From: CAYLYP01 sp964387795
GTDB taxonomy: Bacteria; Bacteroidota; Bacteroidia; Bacteroidales; UBA7960
Direction of reading: 5' to 3'
DNA: 10,412 nucleotides
NCBI GenBank assembly: GCA_964387795.1
Contig: CAYLYP010000100.1
Location: 1 to 10,412 of the forward strand
Under the pieces are notes generated by a model. It did not search any database. It was not told the DNA's origin and saw only the letters and a program-made list of their open reading frames with translations. The position numbers and the translations under genes were made by a program. Positions 1 through 5,990 of this stretch are shown piece after piece. The first letter of the stretch is position 1. The number at the start of each line of letters is the position of its first letter.

Positions 1-2392
1 GCTCGTCTGCATATTGCTTTACTTCTTTTATCGTATTCAGGTATTCCCTGATAAAGCCCCTCAGGATGCCATCCCCTTTGCCATGAAGGATGCTTACTTC
101 TTTGATGCCCAATAAAATGGCATCATCAACAAAAACCCTAAGCAGTTGTGACGCTTCTTCAATCCTTTTCCCTCTTAAATCAAGGTTTGGGTTGAAGGAA
201 GTAACTTTTTCATTCAGGTCAAAATTAATTTTGGTGCTGATCTGTTGAGCTTTCTGAAGAGAAGCGGCAGTCCGGCTGCTAAGTTTTTCAAGCTTATCAA
301 GGCGGGTGCGCACTTTCATAAGCCCAAACGAAACGATAGCATCTTTGCCGTTTATCTCCAATACTTCCCCAATGCTTTCCTGTCCTTTAATCCTAACCAT
401 ATCCCCGGTTTTTGCAGGTTCTGTATCTATCTCAATCTGGATTTTTTCTTTCTTTTTCTTTTTCGAAAGCTGGGTTTTTGACATTGGGTCGGGGATGTTT
501 TCATCGGGTTGGATTTCCAATTTCATGGCATCCAGTTCAGCCCTCAGGATTTTTGTCCTTTCTTTCTCTGCCTCCGATTCCCTGATTTGGCGGATTACGT
601 TTTCAATCCTTTGATTGGTGTCTTTAAGGATTTTTGATGCTTCTTTTTTGGCCTGGTTAATGATTTGTTCCTTTTGGGTTTCAAGTTGTTCTTTAAGCTT
701 TGAATATTTATCAATTATCTCGGCCAGGGATTCTTCGGCAGAACGGAGTTGAGCCTCTTTTTCAACAATCCTGTCTTTTCTGAATTCCACCTCCTGTAGT
801 TGATGGTCGAAGCTGACCTGTTCAATACCTGCAATCTGGGTAGCCCTGTCGAGCAGTGTTTCCGGCAGGCCGATATTACGTGCTATTTCAAAAGCAAAAG
901 AGCTGCCTGGGGCACCTGTTTTGAGCTTGAACAATGGTTTGATATTGATGGTATCGAAGAGCATGGCTCCGTTGATAATGCCTTCATGCTTGCCTGCCAG
1001 CGATTTCAGGTTGGCATAATGTGTGGTGATGATACCAAAGGGTTTCTTTTCATTCAGTTTCTCAAGCATTGCTTCAGCTATGGCACCCCCAAGGTTGGGT
1101 TCTGTTCCTGCACCAAACTCATCAATCAAAAATAAGGTCTTTGGGTTTGCTTTTTTCAAAAACGTATTCATGTTAAGCAAATGCGAGCTGTATGTGCTTA
1201 AATCGTTTTCGAGGCTTTGCTGGTCACCAATGTCAATGAAGATATTTTCAAACACCCCTGCTTCTGAATATTCAATCATTGGCACAAGCAGCCCGCATTG
1301 GATCATATACTGGACAAGGCCTGCCGTTTTTAAACAAACCGATTTTCCACCGGCATTAGGCCCTGAAATGACAAGGATACGCTGGTTGCCATCAAGCTCC
1401 AGGTCGAGGGGCACAACGCTCTTGTTTTGTGCTTTATGTGCCAGGAACAATAAGGGGTGCCGGGTTTTAATCCATTTGAAAACAGGCTTTGCTTGCAGTA
1501 TGGGTTTAAAAGCTTCCATTTTTAAGGCAACTTTAGCTTTGGCCCTGATGCAATCAATGATGCCCAGGAAGCGAAACACTGAATCAAGTTCCTGTATATG
1601 AGGCCTTATCACCTGGCATAGTTGAATAAGGATTTTTATGATTTCGCGCCTTTCGGCCAGTTCCAATTCCCTGATTTCATTATTAGCTTCAAATATTTCT
1701 TCGGGTTCGATATAAACGGTTTGGCCGGTAGCCGATTCGTCATGGATATAACCTTTTATCTTTCTCTTATTGGATGCCGGGACAGGGATAACAAGACGCC
1801 CGTTCCTGAAGTTCAGTTCAGCGTCGGATGCAATGAGGCCCTGGCTCTTGGCCTGGTTGAGCAAGTGGTTCAGGTTGCGGCTGATCATATTGTGCTTTTG
1901 CCTGATTTCTTTACGGATGTCCTGAAGCTCGGTAGAAGCAGTATCTTTTATTTCGCCCTGGTTGTTTATTGTTTTTTCGATTTGAAAAAATATTTCCTCA
2001 TCAATGGCTTGAATAGACGCCATCTGGCATAAGTGTGGATATGCCCCGCTTTCATCCTTACGTTCAAAAAAATCAAGGATGGCCTTATTGGTTTCCAACG
2101 ACTGGTAAAGCTCATAGATATCGGATGCCTCAGCCCAAGTGCCTTCAATTGATATTTTCAGGAGCGTCTGCGAAGCATCTATGTAATTGGATGATGGGAA
2201 CTGATTTTCGGTAAGCAATATCTGCCTGAACTCTTCTGTTTGCTCAAGCAGGTGCTTGATGACCTTATAGTCGGTCTGGAATTTTATCTTTTCAACACTT
2301 TTTCTGCCCAACGAACACAGGCATTCCTGTGCTATCATATTGCGTATTTGGGAAAAACCCGTCTTCTCTTCAAAATTTTCTGGAAATATCAT
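1..2392 (-). CDS. mutS2: Endonuclease MutS2 / ribosome-rescue ATPase, 3' end cut by window edge
   Basis: MutS2 is a cytoplasmic dimeric MutS-like ATPase. The family is linked to suppression of recombination and, in Bacillus, to sensing and splitting collided ribosomes (RqcU). Visible are 797 codons. The lever/clamp region includes IHDESATGQTVYIEP near residues 212-226. Walker A GPNAGGKS is at 344-351, an STYSSH signature near 398, Walker B LFLIDE ends at D424-E425, and TTHYANLK lies near 455. A charged coiled coil runs about 531-620, a basic KOW-like linker about 657-705, and the Smr domain begins with LDLRGKR (D738) and has HGKGDG at 770-775. Only about 15-20 C-terminal residues should be missing. 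The start at 2392 (MIFPENFEEK) matches the family N-terminus as I recall it. An in-frame ATG at 2410 (adding MHQIKK) has a weak AAAGG upstream and is a real alternative. The frame is open throughout and all key motifs are intact, so this is probably functional. Confidence 0.96.
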   Translation of the reverse strand, partial: MIFPENFEEKTGFSQIRNMIAQECLCSLGRKSVEKIKFQTDYKVIKHLLEQTEEFRQILLTENQFPSSNYIDASQTLLKISIEGTWAEASDIYELYQSLETNKAILDFFERKDESGAYPHLCQMASIQAIDEEIFFQIEKTINNQGEIKDTASTELQDIRKEIRQKHNMISRNLNHLLNQAKSQGLIASDAELNFRNGRLVIPVPASNKRKIKGYIHDESATGQTVYIEPEEIFEANNEIRELELAERREIIKILIQLCQVIRPHIQELDSVFRFLGIIDCIRAKAKVALKMEAFKPILQAKPVFKWIKTRHPLLFLAHKAQNKSVVPLDLELDGNQRILVISGPNAGGKSVCLKTAGLVQYMIQCGLLVPMIEYSEAGVFENIFIDIGDQQSLENDLSTYSSHLLNMNTFLKKANPKTLFLIDEFGAGTEPNLGGAIAEAMLEKLNEKKPFGIITTHYANLKSLAGKHEGIINGAMLFDTINIKPLFKLKTGAPGSSFAFEIARNIGLPETLLDRATQIAGIEQVSFDHQLQEVEFRKDRIVEKEAQLRSAEESLAEIIDKYSKLKEQLETQKEQIINQAKKEASKILKDTNQRIENVIRQIRESEAEKERTKILRAELDAMKLEIQPDENIPDPMSKTQLSKKKKKEKIQIEIDTEPAKTGDMVRIKGQESIGEVLEINGKDAIVSFGLMKVRTRLDKLEKLSSRTAASLQKAQQISTKINFDLNEKVTSFNPNLDLRGKRIEEASQLLRVFVDDAILLGIKEVSILHGKGDGILRGFIREYLNTIKEVKQYADE

Positions 2393-2453
2393 CTTTTTTA
2401 TCTGGTGCATTGTGCCTTTTTGCCACGGGGCTTTCAGCTTTGTTTTTGTATAA

Positions 2454-2461
2454 CAAACTTA
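2454..2461 (-). promoter_or_regulatory. Possible -7 promoter element for mutS2
   Basis: Read on the minus strand this is TAAGTTTG, an exact match to the Bacteroidota -7 consensus TAnnTTTG. Transcription from it would give a leader of roughly 40-55 nt before either candidate mutS2 start. No TTTG -33 box is visible at the usual distance; that stretch is an A-rich tract instead, so the call rests on one half of a promoter. Confidence 0.35.
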
Positions 2462-2618
2462 AATGGTTTTTTTTTATGTTTTGTTTTTTTTTACCTAAAC
2501 CCATACAAACAGAAAATCTTTTTTTTTATCCATCCCCATATCACCTTTTTGCAGCAAAGGAGGATCTGGTTCATGATGATATTCCTGAATTAACCATTAA
2601 TGTGTAAAATACCATAAA

Positions 2619-2651
2619 ATCCACGAATTACACAAATTACACAAATGAACA
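2619..2651 (-). repeat. 9-mer-based intergenic repeat element (inverted, diverged copy)
   Basis: On the plus strand, CCACGAATT is followed by ACACAAATT and ACACAAATG, a 9-bp periodicity. Reverse-complemented, the units read AATTTGTGT-like and correspond to the AATCCGTGT units of the copies at 3443-3494 and 5939-5990, in the opposite orientation and more diverged. Elements of this look are scattered between genes in many Bacteroidota genomes as far as I recall. I know no established function. Confidence 0.6.
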
Positions 2652-2816
2652 CAAACAATATCAACGTAAATTTCAACAACTTTGCCTATATCATTCTGGT
2701 TTTTTTCTGTTTTCCTGAGTGATTTTTTAAGGTATGCTAATTCTTACATTGTCTTATTATACTGAGCAATTGTTTCCCTGTCCTATATCACTAACAGCAT
2801 CCAATGGGATCTCTCA

Positions 2817-2887
2817 CCCCTGCGGACTATTATTAAACAGTGCTACTGATTTTATTGATTCCATTTCAAATAGCTTTACCGCAGGGG
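2817..2887. repeat. Inverted repeat, 9-bp perfect arms
   Basis: CCCCTGCGG at 2817-2825 pairs exactly with CCGCAGGGG at 2879-2887, enclosing 53 bp of AT-rich sequence. Outside the arms the similarity continues imperfectly (CTCTC on the left, GAG on the right). The right arm abuts the larger inverted-repeat structure that starts at 2890, so both may belong to one composite, non-coding, MITE-like element. Confidence 0.5.
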
Positions 2888-2889
2888 AT

Positions 2890-2999
2890 TCGAGATGACG
2901 TTGTTCAATCATAAAAAATGGGGGGAAAAGAGCAGGGGCAGCGAAGCTGCCCCCTGCTCTTTCCCCCCCCTCCCTTTTTCCAGGCAAACGTCATTTCGA
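2890..2999. repeat. Nested inverted repeat with a very stable G/C-rich hairpin
   Basis: The outer arms TCGAGATGACGTT (2890-2902) and AACGTCATTTCGA (2987-2999) pair at 12 of 13 positions. Inside them, 2920-2942 and 2946-2968 form a second stem with 23-nt arms and a GAA loop, perfect except for one extra A on the left and one extra C on the right. The inner stem is rich in G runs on one arm and C runs on the other. The ATGACG/CGTCAT ends resemble a dispersed intergenic repeat that I recall in Bacteroidota. The structure could block polymerase or be a remnant of a non-autonomous element. It is not followed by a clean T-run on either side, so I do not call it a simple terminator. Confidence 0.7.
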
Positions 3000-3112
3000 T
3001 GGAGCAGGGTAAGGTAATAAAAGGGTAGAATGGTAATTATTAACATTCCAAAGGTTATTTGTTTTCCCTGCGACTGAGAAATCCCACAGGATGCGACCGG
3101 TGATGTTGATTT

Positions 3113-3144
3113 AATGAGCGAATGAGCGAATGAGCGAATTAGCA
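3113..3144. repeat. 8-bp tandem repeat, AATGAGCG x3 plus one degenerate unit
   Basis: Three exact AATGAGCG units (3113-3120, 3121-3128, 3129-3136) are followed by AATTAGCA (3137-3144) and then AATTG. The array is short and non-coding. Unit number could vary by slippage between strains. Confidence 0.85.
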
Positions 3145-3209
3145 AATTGAATACAAAAGCAGTGGTTACATCAATGGTAATTGCCTTTTTTAAAGAGTTT
3201 GTTGTATTC

Positions 3210-3286
3210 AATATTACCACCGCTAACGCGGCTATTGAGGCAGGGGGGCTTAATTTTCTACAAATATTACCGCCGCTAACGCGGCT
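3210..3286. repeat. Pair of 24-bp direct repeats headed by a CCGC-TAAC-GCGG hairpin
   Basis: The copies at 3210-3233 and 3263-3286 differ at one position (A or G before CCGC). Each contains a self-complementary core, CCGC TAAC GCGG, extended to GCCGC/GCGGC in the second copy. Read on the opposite strand, the second copy continues as GGTAATATTTGTAG, the same tail found after the GGTGCAGCGCAC hairpin at 3354-3381. The two hairpin families therefore share a tail in opposite orientation. Confidence 0.75.
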
Positions 3287-3353
3287 TTTCATATAATCCA
3301 ACATTTGGATTGAATTTAAAGGGTGCATGCCTATTGGCACCTGATTTGTATTC

Positions 3354-3431
3354 AGGTGCAGCGCACAGGTAATATTTGTAGCAAAAAAAGGTTGTTCAGA
3401 CCGATAGGTGCAGCGCACCGGGAATATTGGT
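3354..3431. repeat. Pair of AGGTGCAGCGCAC hairpin-headed repeats
   Basis: AGGTGCAGCGCAC occurs at 3354 and again at 3406. Each is followed by a similar tail: AGGTAATATTTGTAG in the first and CGGGAATATTGGT in the second. GGTGC AGC GCACC at 3408-3420 is a perfect 5-bp stem with a 3-nt loop, and a related GGTGC...GCACC stem lies just upstream at about 3322-3341. The same AATATTTGTAG tail appears inverted at 3261-3270. I read these as copies of a dispersed intergenic element rather than as gene-specific regulation. Confidence 0.6.
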
Positions 3432-3442
3432 TTTTGAAATGC

Positions 3443-3494
3443 CATTCATCCTGTCTTTCAATCCGTGTAATCGGTGTAATCCGTGGCCAAAAAA
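3443..3494 (+). repeat. Left 52-bp direct repeat flanking the RHS island
   Basis: This sequence is repeated at 5939-5990 with 51 of 52 positions identical; the only difference is CCGTGG here against CTGTGG there. The core is three 9-mers, AATCCGTGT / AATCGGTGT / AATCCGTGG, followed by CC and an A-run. It lies directly after the GGTGCAGCGCACC repeat and about 145 bp before the first gene of the island. Confidence 0.9.
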
Positions 3495-3587
3495 ATAGAG
3501 TTAATAATACCCAATAGATTTATTGATTGATGCAAAAGCTTTAGATGATAAGCTATGTTACCTGAGCAGATATGCTTAGAGATAAAA

Positions 3588-3612
3588 AAGTTTTATATCT
3601 TTAGAATCTGAA
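3588..3612 (+). promoter_or_regulatory. Shared upstream element, copy 1 (possible promoter)
   Basis: This 25-bp stretch matches 4270-4294 at 22 of 25 positions, and both copies are preceded within a few bases by GATA. It contains TATCTTTA, one base away from the Bacteroidota -7 consensus TAnnTTTG, and ends 26 nt before the ATG at 3639. No clear -33 TTTG is visible at the normal distance. It may be a promoter or leader duplicated in front of both genes, or a boundary scar from cassette insertion. Confidence 0.4.
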
Positions 3613-3638
3613 TTGAAAACCAGTATGGATCAGGCATT

Positions 3639-4148
3639 ATGATTAACAAACCAATAAAGATTAAGAACACTTTGATTGTTTCAATTGTTTTTATTTTGTT
3701 ATATTCTGGAAACTGTTTTTCACAACAAAATACAGAACAAAAGAAAATAAACAAAATCAAATTAGGTTTATTTGATGCTTTTTTAATTGAGCTTTCAATT
3801 GACACTGTTTATGAAAATAATTTATTCGATTTTAAAGAAACAAATTATAAGGTATGTAAAGTTACTGTAAATAAAATATATTTCATGTTTGATACATCTT
3901 ATGTAACCCGAGAAGAACTTATGAAAGCAAGGTTTTTGTTGTTGCCTGACTCAATTAAAACAGAAGTTGGAGATATTCATAGGGTGTCGGTTTATGCATC
4001 AAATGGAAAAAAGTTTTTTATTTTTGGAAGATTTTTAAATGAGAATGATATTAATGCAGATCAGTATTATTATCATGCGATTATCATGCGGTATGAACTA
4101 AGGGATAAAAAGTTAAATAAGTTTATAAGAAAGAAATCAAGGGAATAG
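3639..4148 (+). CDS. Putative exported protein of unknown function
   Basis: I do not recognise this 169-residue protein. The N-terminus has basic residues (K4, K7, K9), a hydrophobic stretch about 11-23 and a likely signal peptidase I site before Q29 (NCFS|QQ). C26 does not sit in a good lipobox, so periplasmic or secreted is more likely than lipoprotein. The mature part is charged, rich in Lys, Asn, Phe and Tyr, with no internal repeats, no further membrane segment, and a very basic C-terminus (DKKLNKFIRKKSRE). The first 120 nt of the coding region are only about 22% G+C by my count, far below mutS2. This suggests foreign origin or weak constraint. It shares an upstream element with the RHS fragment that follows, so it may belong to the same cassette, possibly as an older immunity or accessory gene. 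That is inference only. Confidence 0.75.
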   Translation: MINKPIKIKNTLIVSIVFILLYSGNCFSQQNTEQKKINKIKLGLFDAFLIELSIDTVYENNLFDFKETNYKVCKVTVNKIYFMFDTSYVTREELMKARFLLLPDSIKTEVGDIHRVSVYASNGKKFFIFGRFLNENDINADQYYYHAIIMRYELRDKKLNKFIRKKSRE

Positions 4149-4165
4149 TATTTCTTTTGTTATAC

Positions 4166-4187
4166 TATGAATTGATGGTAATTCATA
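4166..4187 (+). terminator. Hairpin after the exported-protein gene, possible terminator
   Basis: TATGAATT (4166-4173) and AATTCATA (4180-4187) form a perfect 8-bp stem with a 6-nt loop, 17 nt after the stop codon. The stem is AT-rich and lacks a strong T-run behind it, so termination is only a possibility. A second inverted pair, TAGCATGA at 4191-4198 and TCATGCTA at 4248-4255, follows immediately. Confidence 0.3.
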
Positions 4188-4269
4188 CTTTAGCATGAAT
4201 TAGTGTTTTTAAGTTTTTCTTTCAGTCACAATTAATGAAAGAATTAGTCATGCTAGTTTTGATAATATA

Positions 4270-4294
4270 AAGTTTTATATATTTAAAGTCTGAA
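4270..4294 (+). promoter_or_regulatory. Shared upstream element, copy 2 (possible promoter)
   Basis: This copy has 22 of 25 bases in common with 3588-3612. It includes TATATTTA (4278-4285), close to TAnnTTTG, and a TTTG lies at 4258-4261, 16 bp upstream; that is somewhat short for a Bacteroidota -33/-7 pair. It ends 17 nt before the ATG at 4312. Confidence 0.4.
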
Positions 4295-4311
4295 ACACAA
4301 ACCTAATAAGC

Positions 4312-5019
4312 ATGAGGCAGGTTGTCCCGGATATACAAAACATCGGAATGGAAAGCGGAAAAGCTTATGAGCGTTATGTATATCAGAACAGGAAGCAGGT
4401 GCAAGGAAACCTCTGCACCTCTACCACCCCCGAAGGCAAAGAGAACCGCTACCTCTACAATGGCAAAGAGCTCCAGGACGACCTTGGTTTGAATTGGATG
4501 GATTATGGGGCAAGGTTTTATGATGCAGGGATTGGAAGATGGCATTCAGTGGACCCAGCAATTGAGAATGGTCATTTTAATTACACCCCGTATGCATATG
4601 TTTATAATAATCCGCTTAGATTTATTGATCCATTAGGACTGGATGGTGTGGATGCAGCTGCTGTTACCCAAGCAGCTGAAAATGCTGTTGAATTTGTGAA
4701 AGATAATTATGGTTCTACAACAGCACAATGTAACCGTGGTGTTAATCATGCTTTTGAGGAATTAACTGGAAGCGAAGAATTAGCTGGTAAAAATGCAAAT
4801 GACATGGTAGATCAATTAGAAAGTTGGTCAAGCAAAGGCATGAATTATTCGTGGTCATCGCCAACAGGAGTTGCTTTTTATAAATATACAGGGACAAGTA
4901 ATGGAACAATTAATAATCAAACATACTCAGGAGGAGCATTACCAGAAGTGAAAGTTACTGCTTCAGGTCAAACATATTTAAAGCCACTGCCACCTACTGT
5001 AATACCAATTGGGAGATAA
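4312..5019 (+). CDS. Orphan RHS-repeat core tip with C-terminal toxin-like tail
   Basis: Residues about 47-110 are the conserved C-terminal part of an RHS core: YLYNGKELQDDLG, DYGARFYDAGIGRW, then YAYVYNNPLRFIDPLG. In full-length proteins this follows a long series of YD repeats that form a shell around the toxin. Those are absent here, and a TGA lies six codons before the ATG. The 125-residue tail begins after L110 and contains QCNRGVNHAFEELTG (C140) and AGKNANDMVDQL, which recalls cysteine amidase/NlpC-P60-type RHS toxins. It ends with LPEVKVTA, a motif I recall near the ends of Bacteroidota RHS proteins. The only histidine in the tail is H146, too close to the cysteine to be the usual partner, so the tail may be internally deleted. 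G+C falls from about 49% in the first 180 nt to about 35% in the tail, typical of a core-tip junction. It could be a silent donor cassette or a remnant. Whether it is expressed is unknown. Confidence 0.85.
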   Translation: MRQVVPDIQNIGMESGKAYERYVYQNRKQVQGNLCTSTTPEGKENRYLYNGKELQDDLGLNWMDYGARFYDAGIGRWHSVDPAIENGHFNYTPYAYVYNNPLRFIDPLGLDGVDAAAVTQAAENAVEFVKDNYGSTTAQCNRGVNHAFEELTGSEELAGKNANDMVDQLESWSSKGMNYSWSSPTGVAFYKYTGTSNGTINNQTYSGGALPEVKVTASGQTYLKPLPPTVIPIGR

Positions 5020-5025
5020 ATTATT

Positions 5026-5715
5026 ATGAAAAAAATTAGTATACTGTTAATCGCACTTCTGATTTCGTGTCAATACAAAACCAGTAATACTGAAATTAAA
5101 GCAAAGTCCGCTATTCTGGAAGATGTACAAAAGCCTGCTGAATTTGTTGGAATACACTTAAATACAGTACAAGGGAAAGAAACTGAATTAAACCTTAAAT
5201 TTGAATTCTTGACCATTGAGTCGAACCGTCTTGATATTAATAATGATGGCAAAGAAGATGAGATAATCATAGAGAAAATCAAAGATTGGAATGACCCTGG
5301 TGATTATCATAGAATCCGAATAAAAAGCAAAGAAAAGGAGTATGTTTTTTTTAACTCAGATGGATGGGTAGAAATTGGGGCATACGAAACGCAGTATCTT
5401 AATTCTTTTCCCCAAACTACCCAGGTTAAATCCAAGTATGTAAATATACAAAGGAGTTCTGATAAAGATATCCTGCTTTTTGCTTTTGGTTATGTGTATG
5501 CCAGCCAGCCAGGCTTATTAAGTATTTTAAATCTATCAAGATTTGATAAACCAGAGTTAATTTTTAACGATAATTACCATTTATATAGCTTTGAAGATAA
5601 AAATAGTGATGGGATTGTTGACATTGTGGTAACTAAGAATGATATAGATGAAATGGATAACAATGACAATTTGAAAACATATCTACTCGAAAACGGGAGT
5701 TATCAACCTAAATAA
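5026..5715 (+). CDS. Putative lipoprotein with two DxNxDGxxD loops; possible immunity protein
   Basis: This 229-residue protein has a short lipoprotein signal peptide with lipobox LISC (lipidated C15), so the mature protein should be anchored in the inner or outer membrane facing the periplasm or surface. Two calcium-loop motifs, D70-x-N-x-D-G-x-x-D78 and D191-x-N-x-D-G-x-x-D199, lie near the two ends of the mature protein, each followed by hydrophobic beta-like residues (EIIIEK, IVVTK), as in VCBS/FG-GAP-type sequences. I do not recognise a named family. The ATG is 6 nt after the RHS-tip stop codon, and GGGAG (5011-5015), inside the end of that gene, could serve as ribosome binding site 10 nt upstream, so the two are probably co-transcribed. 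A gene directly after an RHS tail is usually its immunity gene. A periplasmic lipoprotein would suit a cell-wall-directed toxin, but this is inferred from position alone. Confidence 0.82.
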   Translation: MKKISILLIALLISCQYKTSNTEIKAKSAILEDVQKPAEFVGIHLNTVQGKETELNLKFEFLTIESNRLDINNDGKEDEIIIEKIKDWNDPGDYHRIRIKSKEKEYVFFNSDGWVEIGAYETQYLNSFPQTTQVKSKYVNIQRSSDKDILLFAFGYVYASQPGLLSILNLSRFDKPELIFNDNYHLYSFEDKNSDGIVDIVVTKNDIDEMDNNDNLKTYLLENGSYQPK

Positions 5716-5739
5716 AAAAGAATAAGGAAACAAAGTTAT

Positions 5740-5765
5740 TGAACTGGAACAAGTTCAGGCTTTTT
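5740..5765 (+). terminator. Probable intrinsic terminator after the lipoprotein gene
   Basis: TGAACT (5740-5745) and AGTTCA (5752-5757) form a 6-bp stem with a GGAACA loop, followed by GGC and a run of five T, then GCTTT. It lies 24 nt after the lipoprotein stop codon, where the end of an RHS-tip/lipoprotein transcript would be expected. The stem is short, so strength is uncertain. Confidence 0.45.
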
Positions 5766-5938
5766 GCTTTATAGTGTTGCCACTTCTTTTTGGAAGAAAT
5801 CCTTTAACTGTCTTCTGATCTCAAATAATTTATGTGTTATTAAAGGCTTTATTCCCAGATAAAAAAATGATATTATCATTCAAGGCTTTCTTTGCCATTG
5901 TATTATTAGCCATTGCCGTTTTCAGAATTTCATTATAA

Positions 5939-5990
5939 CATTCATCCTGTCTTTCAATCCGTGTAATCGGTGTAATCTGTGGCCAAAAAA
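5939..5990 (+). repeat. Right 52-bp direct repeat flanking the RHS island
   Basis: Same orientation as the copy at 3443-3494 and identical except for one T/C difference. The sequence on either side of the two copies is not clearly similar beyond a few A and T, so the repeat unit itself ends close to the stated limits. Confidence 0.9.

Larger units (their letters stand above)
2411..3638. other. Repeat-rich intergenic region, no credible gene
   Basis: About 1.2 kb between the divergent mutS2 and the exported-protein gene. It begins with a T-rich mutS2 leader (three runs of nine T at 2467, 2484 and 2519). It then holds a 9-mer repeat element, a nested inverted-repeat structure, an 8-bp tandem array and two families of hairpin-headed repeats, each listed separately. 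A 178-codon frame crosses it on the minus strand (2909-3445), but it passes straight through these repeats and resembles no protein. I see no tRNA, rRNA or CRISPR array here. Confidence 0.7.

Noticed and set aside
1023..1601. Plus-strand frame of 192 codons, and similar ones at 306-614, 800-1135 and 1622-2032
   Set aside because: They lie antisense to mutS2, whose minus-strand frame carries all expected family motifs.
2240..2607. Hydrophobic plus-strand frames at the 5' end of mutS2
   Set aside because: The apparent Phe-rich membrane-like sequence comes from T-rich leader DNA and antisense mutS2 codons. No start context supports expression.
3113..3144. CRISPR-like array
   Set aside because: The 8-bp units are contiguous with no spacers. 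The 9-mer elements elsewhere also lack spacer-repeat structure, and no cas gene is present.
2909..3445. 178-codon minus-strand frame in the mutS2 upstream region
   Set aside because: It runs through the G/C hairpin, the 8-bp tandem array and both hairpin-headed repeat families. The translation has no recognisable domain and repeated DNA explains its composition.
4303..4545. 80-codon minus-strand frame over the RHS tip
   Set aside because: The plus-strand frame encodes the highly characteristic RHS core motifs over the same bases.
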